NCBI GenBank assembly: GCA_946480055.1
Contig: CAMLID010000034.1
Coordinates: 1 to 33,193 of the forward strand
DNA: 33,193 bases
Source of the DNA: an uncultured Lysobacter sp.
GTDB lineage: Bacteria > Pseudomonadota > Gammaproteobacteria > Xanthomonadales > Xanthomonadaceae
Direction of reading: 5' to 3'
Of this stretch, positions 7,361 through 14,701 are shown in pieces. The translations under genes and the position numbers were made by a program. The notes beneath the pieces are model-generated. The model had not been told where the DNA came from. It ran no database searches and saw only the letters and a list, made by a program, of their open reading frames with translations. The stretch's first letter is position 1. Each line of letters begins with the position of its first letter.

Positions 7361-8155
7361 TCACGCCGGCGGCAGGCGGAAGAACTCGCGTGCGGTCGCG
7401 GTGCTGTTGGCGGCGGTGACCGCTACCTCCTCGCCGCGGTCGCGCGCGAGTTCCTCGACGATGTGCGCCAGGTACATGGGCTCGTTGCGGCGGTGCGAGG
7501 GCGCGGGCTTGACCGTGCGCGGCAGCAGATAGGGCGCGTCGGTCTCGATCATCAGGCGATTCGCCGGGATGTTCCTGACCAGTTCGCGCAGGTGTTGGCC
7601 ACGGCGCTCGTCGCAGAGCCAGCCGGTGATGCCGATGTGCCAGTCCTGATCGAGGTAGTCGAACAGCTCCTCGCGCGTGCCGGTGAAGCAATGCACCACC
7701 GCCGCGCCGAGGCGGCCGTCGAAGTTGCGCATGGTCGCCATGAAATCGGCGTGGGCGTCGCGCTGGTGCAGGAACAGCGGCTTCCTGGTATCGACCGCGA
7801 TCTGCAGCTGCTGCTCGAACGCGCGCCGCTGCGCCGGGCGCGGCGAGAAATCGCGGAAGTAGTCCAGCCCGCATTCGCCGACCGCGACCACCTCGGCATG
7901 CGACAGCAACGCACGCATCTCGGCGTCGCATTCGGCGGTGTATTCGCTGGCGTGGTGCGGGTGCACGCCGGCGGTCGCGTACAGCTCGCCCGGGTGCTTG
8001 CGCGCTAGCGCCAGGGCCTTGGGCGAATGCTCGCGGCTGGCGCCGGTCACCACCATCTGCGCGATCCCGGCGTCGCGTGCGCGCTGCAGCACCGCGTCGC
8101 GGTCGGGATCGAAGCTGTCGTGGGTGAGGTTGGCGCCGATGTCGAGCAGTTGCAT
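7361..8155 (-). CDS. tatD: TatD family metal-dependent deoxyribonuclease
   Basis: A 264-residue TIM-barrel metal-dependent hydrolase of the TatD type, a cytoplasmic 3'-5' exonuclease/DNase implicated in DNA repair and oxidative damage responses. The N-terminus (LLDIGANLTHDSFDPDRD) matches E. coli TatD rather than the paralogues YcfH or YjjV. Metal ligands and signature motifs are in place: the AGVHPHH loop, VGECGLDYFRDFS, FLHQRDAH, VVHCFTGTREE, ITGWLCDERRG and IETDAPYLLPR. Length equals that of E. coli TatD. Despite the name it has no role in Tat export, and no tat genes are nearby. It is divergent from hrpB, with a repeat-filled gap between. Confidence 0.95.
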   Translation of the reverse strand: MQLLDIGANLTHDSFDPDRDAVLQRARDAGIAQMVVTGASREHSPKALALARKHPGELYATAGVHPHHASEYTAECDAEMRALLSHAEVVAVGECGLDYFRDFSPRPAQRRAFEQQLQIAVDTRKPLFLHQRDAHADFMATMRNFDGRLGAAVVHCFTGTREELFDYLDQDWHIGITGWLCDERRGQHLRELVRNIPANRLMIETDAPYLLPRTVKPAPSHRRNEPMYLAHIVEELARDRGEEVAVTAANSTATAREFFRLPPA

Positions 8156-8210
8156 GGGGATCGCGGTCTTCGCAAAGCGCGCAGTTTAGCAATGCGGGCC
8201 GCACTGCTCT

Positions 8211-8352
8211 CTGTGGGAGCGGCGTGAGTCGCGATGGGGTTGGATATGGGACGCAGCGGGTGATCTGGGCGGCTGCGGCCATCGCGGCTGACGCCGCTCC
8301 CACAGAAAGCAGGCGCGCACCAGCCCTCTGTGGGAGCGACGTGAGCCGCCAT
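8211..8352. repeat. cluster of three palindromic repeats between tatD and hrpB
   Basis: Three REP-like units: about 8211-8235, 8281-8305 (inverted relative to the first) and 8328-8352. They belong to the TGTGGGAGCGGCGTGAGCCG subtype. Together with unique spacer they fill most of the 302-base gap 8156-8457, in which I see no gene. Alternating orientation suggests that larger paired structures can form in RNA from either strand. Confidence 0.75.
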
Positions 8353-8444
8353 TGGGTTGGACGGAGGATGCAGTGGGCGGTCCCGTCGTGGGGACCGTCG
8401 CCTCTCACACAACTCCCACCGCAGGCAAGCGCGCCGCCCCCGCG

Positions 8445-8450
8445 TATCCT
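8445..8450 (+). promoter_or_regulatory. candidate -10 element for hrpB
   Basis: TATCCT ends seven bases before the GTG start codon at 8458. If used as a -10 box, transcription would begin at or next to the start codon, giving a leaderless mRNA. No Shine-Dalgarno is visible. No good -35 is seen, so this remains a suggestion. Confidence 0.35.
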
Positions 8451-8457
8451 TGCGCGC

Positions 8458-10971
8458 GTGACCGCGCCTGCCTTCCCCATCGACCCGCTGCTGCCGCAGA
8501 TCCGCGACAGCCTCGCCGCCCATCCGCGTCTGGTGCTGGAAGCGCCGCCGGGTGCGGGCAAGACCACCCAGGTGCCGCCGGCGCTGCTCGATGCGCCCTG
8601 GCTGCAGGGCCGCAAGATCGTGATGCTGGAACCGCGCCGTGTCGCGGCACGCGCGGCCGCGCAGTTCATGGCGCGCCAGCGCGGCGAAGCCGCGGGCGAG
8701 ACCGTCGGCTACCGCATCCGCTTCGAGAACCAGGTGTCGGCGCGGACCCGGATCGAGGTCGTCACCGAGGGCATCCTCACCCGCATGATCCAGGACGACC
8801 CGACCCTGGACGGCGTCGGCGCCTTGCTGTTCGACGAATTCCACGAACGCCACCTCGCCGCCGATCTCGGCCTGGCCCTGGCCCTGGACGTGCAGGCCGC
8901 GCTGCGCGAGGACCTGCGCATCGTGGTGATGTCGGCGACCCTGGACGGCGAACGCCTGGCCCAGTTCCTCGACGCGCCGCGCCTGAGCAGCGCCGGCCGC
9001 AGCTATCCGGTGAGCATCGCCCACCATCCCGCGCGCCGCGACGAGAAGCTCGAACACCAGACCCGGCGTGCGGTCGAGCAGGCTCTGGTCCAGCACCCCG
9101 GCGACGTGCTGGTGTTCCTGCCCGGCCAGCGCGAGATCGCGCGCGTCGATGCGGCCCTGCAGACCAGCGAGGCGGTGCGCGGTGTCGACGTGCTGGCCCT
9201 GCACGGCGAACTGCCGGTCGAACAGCAATCGCGCGTGCTGCAGCCCGATCCCGACGGCCGCCGCCGCGTGGTGCTGGCGACCAACGTCGCCGAGTCCAGC
9301 GTGACCTTGCCCGGCGTGCGCGTGGTGATCGACGCGGGCCTGGCGCGCGAGCCGCGCTACGACCCCAACAGCGGCTTCGCGCGCCTGGACGTGGTGGCGA
9401 TCGCGCAGGCCTCGGCCGACCAGCGCGCCGGCCGCGCCGGCCGCGTCGCCGAAGGCTGGGCCTACCGTTTGTGGCCGGAGTCGCAACGCCTGGAGCCGCA
9501 ACGCCGGCCCGAGATCGCCCAGGTCGAACTGGCCGGGCTGGCGCTGGAACTGGCCGCGTGGGGCGACGCCTCGCTGCGTTTCCTCGACCCGCCGCCCGGC
9601 GGCGCCCTGGCCGCCGCGCGCGAACTGCTGCAGCGCCTGGGCGCGCTCGACGGCCGCGCGATCACCGCTTTCGGCCGGCGCATGCTCGCGCTGGGCACGC
9701 ATCCGCGTTTGGCGGCGATGCTGCTGGCGCCCAGCGATTCCGGCGAACGCGCGCTGGCCTGCGACCTGGCCGCGCTGATCGAAGCGCGCGATCCGCTGCG
9801 CAGCGGCGGCGATGCGCTGGCCGCGCGCTGGCAGGCGTTGGCCGCGTTCCGCGCCGGCCGTGCGCCGGCCGAGGCGTCGCGCTCGGCATTGGCCACGCTC
9901 GACCAGGCCAGCAAGCAATGGCGTCGGCGCCTGCGCGTGGATCGCGCGCCGCCGTCGCAGGTGCCCGCGCACGCGCTCGGCGATCTGCTGCTGCATGCGT
10001 TTCCCGACCGCATCGCGCGCCAGCATCCGTCCGATCCCTACCGCTACCAGCTCGCCAACGGCCGCAGTGCGAAACTGTTCGACGACAGCGCGGTCTACGG
10101 CGAGCCCTGGCTGGTGATCAGCGAGCTGCGCGACGATCCGCGCGACGCGCGCGTGCTGCGCGCCGCACCGCTGGACGAAGCGCGCCTGGAGCGCGAATTC
10201 CCGCAGCGTTTCGTCAGCGAGGACCGGGTGGTCTGGGACACGGCCGCGCGCGGCATTGCCGCGGTGCGCGAGCGTCGCTACGACCGCATCGTGATCGACA
10301 GCCGGCCGCTGGCGCGGCCGGACCCTTCGCGCTACGCCGATGCCTTGGTCGATGCGGTGCGCCAGCTCGGCCTGGAGGCGCTGCCCTGGACCGAATCGCT
10401 CAGGCAATGGCGCGCGCGCGTGCGCTGCCTGCGCGCCTGGTTGCCCGAACTGGCTGGCGACGGCGGCCTGCCGGACCTGTCCGACGCCGCGTTGCTGGCC
10501 GGCCTGGACGACTGGCTCAAGCCCGCACTCAGCGGCAAGACCCGGCTCGACGCGCTCAGCGAAAGCGAACTCGGCGAAGCGCTGCGTTCGCACCTGGACT
10601 GGTCGCTGCGGCAGCGCATCGACGCGCTCGCGCCGACCCGCATCGTCGTGCCCTCCGGCATGGAACGCGGTATCGACTACGCCTACGACGAGGAAGGCGG
10701 CGCCGCCGCGCCGGTGCTCGCGGTCAAGCTGCAGGAACTGTTCGGCCTGGCCGACACCCCGCGCATCGCCGACGGCCGGGTGCCGCTGACCCTGCACCTG
10801 CTGTCGCCGGCGGGCCGGCCGCTGCAGGTCACCCAGGACCTCAAGGGCTTCTGGGAGCGCACCTACCCGGAAGTGAAGAAGGAAATGAAGGGCCGCTACC
10901 CCAAACACCCCTGGCCCGACGATCCCTGGACCGCGACCGCGACCCATCGCGCCAAGCCGCGCGGCACCTGA
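8458..10971 (+). CDS. hrpB: ATP-dependent helicase HrpB
   Basis: An 837-residue DEAH/RHA-family ATP-dependent RNA helicase, HrpB type (not the type III secretion regulator of the same name). Helicase motifs in order: Walker A PGAGKTTQ (31-38), DEFHER in place of DEAH (126-131, the HrpB norm), SAT (159-161), and QRAGRAGR (322-329). The helicase-associated region and the long HrpB-specific C-terminus follow, ending with the FWERTYPEVKKEMKGRYPKH signature. I chose GTG 8458 because it gives the family length and the frame upstream runs through palindromic repeats. HrpB is linked to RNA metabolism and in Xanthomonas to adhesion and mRNA processing; its exact substrate is not settled. No operon partner. 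Confidence 0.95.
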   Translation: MTAPAFPIDPLLPQIRDSLAAHPRLVLEAPPGAGKTTQVPPALLDAPWLQGRKIVMLEPRRVAARAAAQFMARQRGEAAGETVGYRIRFENQVSARTRIEVVTEGILTRMIQDDPTLDGVGALLFDEFHERHLAADLGLALALDVQAALREDLRIVVMSATLDGERLAQFLDAPRLSSAGRSYPVSIAHHPARRDEKLEHQTRRAVEQALVQHPGDVLVFLPGQREIARVDAALQTSEAVRGVDVLALHGELPVEQQSRVLQPDPDGRRRVVLATNVAESSVTLPGVRVVIDAGLAREPRYDPNSGFARLDVVAIAQASADQRAGRAGRVAEGWAYRLWPESQRLEPQRRPEIAQVELAGLALELAAWGDASLRFLDPPPGGALAAARELLQRLGALDGRAITAFGRRMLALGTHPRLAAMLLAPSDSGERALACDLAALIEARDPLRSGGDALAARWQALAAFRAGRAPAEASRSALATLDQASKQWRRRLRVDRAPPSQVPAHALGDLLLHAFPDRIARQHPSDPYRYQLANGRSAKLFDDSAVYGEPWLVISELRDDPRDARVLRAAPLDEARLEREFPQRFVSEDRVVWDTAARGIAAVRERRYDRIVIDSRPLARPDPSRYADALVDAVRQLGLEALPWTESLRQWRARVRCLRAWLPELAGDGGLPDLSDAALLAGLDDWLKPALSGKTRLDALSESELGEALRSHLDWSLRQRIDALAPTRIVVPSGMERGIDYAYDEEGGAAAPVLAVKLQELFGLADTPRIADGRVPLTLHLLSPAGRPLQVTQDLKGFWERTYPEVKKEMKGRYPKHPWPDDPWTATATHRAKPRGT

Positions 10972-11320
10972 GCGCGTGGCGGCCGTCGGCGCCGTCGAAT
11001 TTGTGGCGGAGCAGATCGAGCGCGATGTACGTTGAGCGCACCGCGCATCCGCCATGGCTGCTCCTTGCTCCCTCCTTTGAGCACGGCCGCGCATCGGTGA
11101 ACCGCAAGTGCTCGCGCGGTTGATGCAAGAAGCCGCGCTTCCTGGCCGGCCGGGGCAGCAAGGATTCGCTCGGCTGCGAGCGCCTGTATCCAGCCAAGAA
11201 CCCGTAGGCTGCGTTGAGCCGCAGGCGAAGCGCACCGTCGCGTCAAAACGGTCGACCGCGACACCGCGGTCTGTGGCCCATCGCCTACACTGGCGCTCTT
11301 TCCGCCGCCCCTCGCCGCGC
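10972..11320. other. 349-base intergenic region after hrpB
   Basis: No gene supported. It contains one copy of a second repeat family (11203-11262) and, near the end, a TACACT at about 11286-11291 that could be the -10 box of the following gene, which would give a leader of roughly 25 bases. Frames crossing this region are shadows. Confidence 0.6.
11203..11262. repeat. second dispersed repeat family, copy 1
   Basis: The stretch starting CGTAGGCTGCGTTGAGCCGC shares most bases with 12950-13010: GTTGAGCCGCAGGCGAAGCGCACCG here against a near-identical block there, followed in both by TCGCGTC and a GGTCGA/GGATCGA-CGCGA segment. It is distinct from the GGAGCGGCG repeat. Confidence 0.6.
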
Positions 11321-12343
11321 ATGAGCGCCAGTCCCGCCGACTTGCCCGAGTTCCTGCCGTTCAAGCTCGACCTGGTCGGCCGCCGTGTGCTGTGGCTGCG
11401 CCTGAAGGCGGACCAGCGCGCCGAGGCCGCCTTCCTGGACGACCGTGCGCTGCCCGCGAATCCCGAAGGCGGTTGGATGCCCTTGGCGTCGTTGCCGCCG
11501 GCGTCCATGCACACCGGCCGCCACGCCGACGCGATCTTCCACATCGGCCACTGCGGCTCGACCCTGCTCAGCCGCGTGCTCAGCGCCTGGCCGCAGGTGC
11601 AGGGCCTGCGCGAACCGTTGCCGCTGCGCACCCTGGCCGAGGCCTGGCCGCAACTGGGCCGGCCCGAATCGCGTCTTTCCGACGACGAAGCGCCGCAACT
11701 GCTGCGCGCGCTGTGGTCGAACTGGAGCCGCGCCCTGCCGCCGCAGACACGCAGCGTGGTCAAGGCCACCAGCGGCTGCAACGGCCTGATCGCGCCGCTG
11801 TTGGCGGCCTGCGCCGATACGCGCGCGGTGCTGCTGGACATGCCGCTGCGACCGTACTTGGCGACGCTGCTGAAATCGCCTGCCTCGGTGCTCGACGCCG
11901 CCAGTGCCGCAGGCGAACGCCTGCGCGATCTGCAGGCGCGCGGCCATGCTGCCGATGCGGCGCTGCACGCCTTGTCGCTGCCGCAGCAATGCGCGATGGG
12001 CTGGCTGGCCGAGCGCGTGCGCTTCGCCGCGCACGCGGGCGGCGAACACGCCGCGCGCGTGCTGCGCGTGGATTTCGAAACCTTGCTCGCGCAGCCCGAA
12101 GCCACCCTGCAGCGTTTGGCCGCGCATCTGGGGTTGGATGCGCAGGGCGTAGCGCAGGCCTTGGCCTCGCCCGCCTGGGGGCGCTACTCGAAAGCGCAGA
12201 CCCACGGCTACGGCGCCGACGACCGCGCCCACGACCTGGCGTTGGCGATGGAGCGGCATGCGTCCGAGATCGCCGAAGGCGTGGCTTGGGTCGAGGCCAT
12301 CGTGCGACGTGAGCCGGCGTTGGCTGAGGCTGTCGCCGGCTGA
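11321..12343 (+). CDS. sulfotransferase-like P-loop protein
   Basis: A 340-residue cytoplasmic protein with a sulfotransferase-type P-loop, HIGHCGSTLLS (residues 74-84), which in sulfotransferases binds the 5'-phosphosulfate of PAPS. VVKATSGCNG (~149) resembles the following strand, and RVLRVDFETLLAQPEATLQRLAAHLGL near the C-terminus matches the usual sulfotransferase pattern (Y/F-E-D-L...P...L..L..FLGL). A Trp-rich N-terminus (RRVLWLRLK) precedes the P-loop. The ATG at 11321 follows a GC-rich leader with no clear Shine-Dalgarno. No PAPS synthesis or acceptor pathway genes are nearby, so the substrate cannot be inferred; it may be a P-loop relative with another role. Confidence 0.75.
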   Translation: MSASPADLPEFLPFKLDLVGRRVLWLRLKADQRAEAAFLDDRALPANPEGGWMPLASLPPASMHTGRHADAIFHIGHCGSTLLSRVLSAWPQVQGLREPLPLRTLAEAWPQLGRPESRLSDDEAPQLLRALWSNWSRALPPQTRSVVKATSGCNGLIAPLLAACADTRAVLLDMPLRPYLATLLKSPASVLDAASAAGERLRDLQARGHAADAALHALSLPQQCAMGWLAERVRFAAHAGGEHAARVLRVDFETLLAQPEATLQRLAAHLGLDAQGVAQALASPAWGRYSKAQTHGYGADDRAHDLALAMERHASEIAEGVAWVEAIVRREPALAEAVAG

Positions 12344-12390
12344 CCCTACGTTGCGCGTGACGCATCTGCTCCGCCCTCGCTTTGCTTTTG

Positions 12391-12575
12391 GGGTAGGAGC
12401 GGCGCAAGCCGCGACCGCGAACTTCGTCTGCCGGCGGGGTTTCGCTTCCGGTCTCCTTCTGCTTTCTGCTGCTTTCTGTGGGAGCGGCATGAGCCGCGAT
12501 CGCCGACCCCTTGCCCGCGCCTGCTTCGCTCTCGCTTTGCTTTGGGGTAGGAGCGGCGTGAGCCGCGACCGCGAG
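12391..12575. repeat. three palindromic repeats in a row
   Basis: Same-orientation copies at about 12391-12420, 12476-12503 and 12544-12575, each GTAGGAGCGGCGYRAGCCGC or TGTGGGAGCGGCATGAGCCG followed by GATCGC or GACCGC. Spacers between copies share short strings (CTCGCTTTGCTTTT/GG precedes copies one and three), so the array grew by duplication of a unit longer than the palindrome. Confidence 0.75.
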
Positions 12576-12594
12576 CTCCGAAGTTCGGCGAAGG

Positions 12595-12845
12595 TTCGAT
12601 TCTTAGTCAAAGGCTTCCGCCCGCTGCGCGTGCGGGTCACTTTCTCTTGCTGGCCCAAGAGTCCGCCTGGATTCCCTACGGTCAAAAGTAACCAAAGAGA
12701 AGGGCCTGCCTAGACAACCCTCCCGTGCGAGTGCGGTGGTTGCGTCGGGATTTTTCGACGGGACATCCCTGTCCCTTCGAAAAACGGCGCGCATCCTGCG
12801 CGCCGCCCTTCGGGTCTCCGGTTGTTCGTCGTGGTGCGGGGCTAT
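12595..12845. repeat. multi-hairpin intergenic element, interrupted by a short insert
   Basis: A series of inverted repeats: CACTTTCTCTTG pairing with CAAGAG plus AAAGTA (around 12639-12690), GGGACA-TCCC-TGTCCC (12760-12775) and GGCGCGCA-TCC-TGCGCGCC (12786-12804). From memory, similar TCACTTTCT...AAAGTAACCAAAGA elements recur in Xanthomonadaceae genomes. Here the descending arm of the first hairpin is split by ~22 bases that include TGGATTCCCTACGGTCA (12668-12684). Confidence 0.55.
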
Positions 12846-12949
12846 GGATTTCAATGCCGCGGCAACGGCAACGGCAAATTAGCGAATCGCAATTGCAAAG
12901 CGCGGCGATTCGTCGTTGCCTGGAGTCGTTCGAACGAAAACAGCTCGCA

Positions 12950-13030
12950 GGATGGGGTGAGCCACAGGCGAACCGCATCGTCGCGTCGGAATGGATCGAT
13001 CGCGATGGTGCGGTTGCCACCGCACCCTAC
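12950..13030. repeat. second dispersed repeat family, copy 2
   Basis: Related to 11203-11262 over GGTGAGCCACAGGCGAACCG and the following TCGCGTC and GGATCGATCGCGA blocks. It ends with GGTGCGGTTGCCACCGCACC, an inverted repeat (GGTGCGGT / ACCGCACC) absent from copy 1. Confidence 0.6.
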
Positions 13031-13044
13031 GGCAAGCGCTGGCG

Positions 13045-13410
13045 TCAGCGTTCTTCGGTTGCGTCGTCGCTGGCGCCGCCGCCATCCTGGCTATCGCCGT
13101 CCTTCTTTCGCGCAAGCGCGAAGAAGCAAGCGATGCAGCCGGCGAACAGCGCGTAGTAGACCAGGCCGAAGAAGAAAGAGTGGCGGTTGCCCAGCAGCGA
13201 CCAGGCGTCGCGAAACAGGAACAGGCCGATCAGCAAGAGCATGCACAGCAGCACGCCGGCGCCGGTGAACCAGGCGGGGGACGGGCGGCCGCGGCTGAGC
13301 ATCACGGCGAACGTCAGCAGGCTGAAAGCCATCAGCGGGATGCCGAACATGATCGTCACGATGCCGGAAAAATCGGATGCCGACGCGGTCGCCGGCAGCG
13401 CCGCGCACAT
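13045..13410 (-). CDS. small membrane protein with three hydrophobic segments
   Basis: A short inner-membrane protein with no recognised family. Three hydrophobic segments are clear: around IVTIMFGIPLMAFSLLTFAV, GAGVLLCMLLLIGLFLF and FFFGLVYYALFAGCIACFFA, followed by a charged tail (ARKKDGDSQDGG...). The start is uncertain. ATG 13410 gives 121 residues but leaves no basic N-terminus. A CTG at 13452 overlaps the upstream gene's stop as CTGA and would give 135 residues with a proper signal peptide (basic PRSR, then a hydrophobic core and ATASA cleavage site). I report the ATG conservatively. It directly follows the PKHD hydroxylase gene on the same strand and is probably cotranscribed. Confidence 0.7.
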   Translation of the reverse strand: MCAALPATASASDFSGIVTIMFGIPLMAFSLLTFAVMLSRGRPSPAWFTGAGVLLCMLLLIGLFLFRDAWSLLGNRHSFFFGLVYYALFAGCIACFFALARKKDGDSQDGGGASDDATEER

Positions 13411-13448
13411 GGCGCCGGCGAGGATCGCGCGCGAGCGCGGGATCGGGC

Positions 13449-14120
13449 TCAGGTGTCCGCCCACATCCGGAACAGGTTGGTCCGCAGCGATTCCAGCAAC
13501 ACCTGCAGGCGCGGCTCCGGCTCGCCGGGGCGGGCGGCGACGATCGCGCGCGCCTCGTCCAGCTGCACCAGCAGTTCGCGTTTGGATACGTCGGCGACCC
13601 AGCTCTGCAGCCAGGTGATCGCGGCCAGGCGCACGCCGCGGGTGACCGGGGTGACGCGGTGGATGGTGGTGGACGGGTACAGGATCGCGCTGCCGGCTTC
13701 GAGTTTGTAGGCCAGGTGCTGGGCGCCCAGTTCGATGGTCAGCTCGCCGCCGTCGTATTCGGTCGGAGCATTGAGGAAGATGGTGCACGACAGGTCGCTG
13801 CGCAGCGGCGGCGTGGACGGGAACAGCGCCTCGTCGACGTGCCAGCCGTAGTTCATGCCCGGCTCGTAGCGCACCACCGTGGTCCGCGCCATCTGGCGCG
13901 GATGCGCGAACACGCGCACGTCGGGATGGCGCATGAAGGCGTCGCGCGCGATCTGGGCGATGCGCGCGTTGGCCGGGTCCTCCTGCGGCGCCTGCATGTT
14001 CTGCTTGACCGTGGAGTCGGGGTTGGTGATGCGGCCGTCGCCGAAACGCACCTGCGGCAGCAGCTCGCGCACGGCCTGGAGTTCGGCGGCGTTGAGCACG
14101 TTGGGCAGCACTCGGATCAT
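13449..14120 (-). CDS. PKHD-type Fe(II)/2-oxoglutarate dioxygenase (PiuC/YbiX family)
   Basis: A 223-residue Fe(II)- and 2-oxoglutarate-dependent hydroxylase of the PKHD/YbiX family, whose members often accompany TonB siderophore receptors. The iron ligands are H94, D96 (YGWHVDEALF) and H154 (TTIHRVTPV), with R164 positioned to bind 2-oxoglutarate. YEPGMNYGWHVD and YDGGELTIE are family hallmarks, and LLVQLDEARAIV fits the C-terminal helix. I chose the ATG at 14120 (MIRVLPNVLN), which matches the family N-terminus and usual length of ~226; ATG 14132 adds four residues. The following small membrane protein gene overlaps or abuts it. No TonB receptor is in the window, so the substrate is not indicated. 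Confidence 0.93.
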   Translation of the reverse strand: MIRVLPNVLNAAELQAVRELLPQVRFGDGRITNPDSTVKQNMQAPQEDPANARIAQIARDAFMRHPDVRVFAHPRQMARTTVVRYEPGMNYGWHVDEALFPSTPPLRSDLSCTIFLNAPTEYDGGELTIELGAQHLAYKLEAGSAILYPSTTIHRVTPVTRGVRLAAITWLQSWVADVSKRELLVQLDEARAIVAARPGEPEPRLQVLLESLRTNLFRMWADT

Positions 14121-14275
14121 GGCGGCTCGCATCGGGGTCGGTCCCGGATCGGGCGACCGGGTGCGGCCATGATCGGCATTCAGCCGCGGGCGGGCAATAC
14201 GCGACCCCGATCACGCCGTTTCAACGATCCGAGCAGGAGACTGGACCCCGCATTCCAGCCCCAGGATCCGATCCG

Positions 14276-14641
14276 ATGAGCAAGCTCAATTCGCTGCCCG
14301 AACGCGCCATGGAACTCGTCGCCACGGTCGGCGAGAGTCTCAAACAGGTTCCCGGCAGCGCCGGCAAGCTGCTCGAAGCCGGGGTCGTGCTGGGCGCGGT
14401 CAAGACCGGCGCGCGCGTGGCCGGCGGTTTCGTGCGCCGCAATCCGGCGATCGCGGTCGCCGCGGTGGCCGGCGCCGGCCTGCTCTGGCTGGCCGCGCGG
14501 CACCGGGCCAAGCAGAACCGCAGCGACGAGCCGATCGAAGGCAGCGCCAAGCGCATCGAGGCGCGTCGTGGCGAAGCCGGCACGCGTCGGCGCAGCCGCA
14601 GCACCCGCAAGGCGGGCGACGAAGGCGCGGCGACCGAGTAA
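14276..14641 (+). CDS. small membrane protein with basic C-terminal tail
   Basis: A 121-residue protein, family not recognised. Its N-terminal half is amphipathic and Gly/Val-rich (LPERAMELVATVGESLKQV), one hydrophobic segment covers ~56-74 (RNPAIAVAAVAGAGLLWLAA), and the C-terminal ~45 residues are highly charged (RRRSRSTRKAGDEG). This layout resembles ribosome-associated membrane proteins of the ElaB/YqjD type, but no sequence match is claimed. AGGAT near 14261 can act as the Shine-Dalgarno for ATG 14276. The gene is divergent from the PKHD hydroxylase and converges on the kinase gene. Confidence 0.75.
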   Translation: MSKLNSLPERAMELVATVGESLKQVPGSAGKLLEAGVVLGAVKTGARVAGGFVRRNPAIAVAAVAGAGLLWLAARHRAKQNRSDEPIEGSAKRIEARRGEAGTRRRSRSTRKAGDEGAATE

Positions 14642-14701
14642 TCCGCGTAGTCCGCCCAGCGGACGGCCGTAACCTGGGGCGCGGCGACCGCCGCGCCGGT
14701 A

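Larger units (their letters stand above)
12344..13044. other. 701-base repeat-filled intergenic region
   Basis: No gene supported. It holds three REP-like palindromes (12391-12575), a complex multi-hairpin element (about 12595-12845) and a copy of the second repeat family (12950-13030). Open frames across it are poor and made of repeat sequence. Confidence 0.7.

Noticed and set aside
7204..8352. CRISPR array
   Set aside because: The repeats are palindromic, irregularly spaced, in both orientations and scattered over the whole window, without cas genes; they are REP-like elements.
8047..12105. Very long minus-strand open frame of 1352 codons opposite hrpB and the sulfotransferase-like gene
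   Set aside because: It is the antisense shadow of GC-rich codons in hrpB and the next gene, has repetitive Arg/Ala/Gln composition, and crosses three REP-like repeats. The plus-strand genes have clear domains.
12668..12684. Insertion sequence remnant
   Set aside because: The insert is too short for an IS end, no terminal inverted repeat pair or transposase fragment is nearby, and I saw no target duplication; kept only as an unexplained micro-insert.
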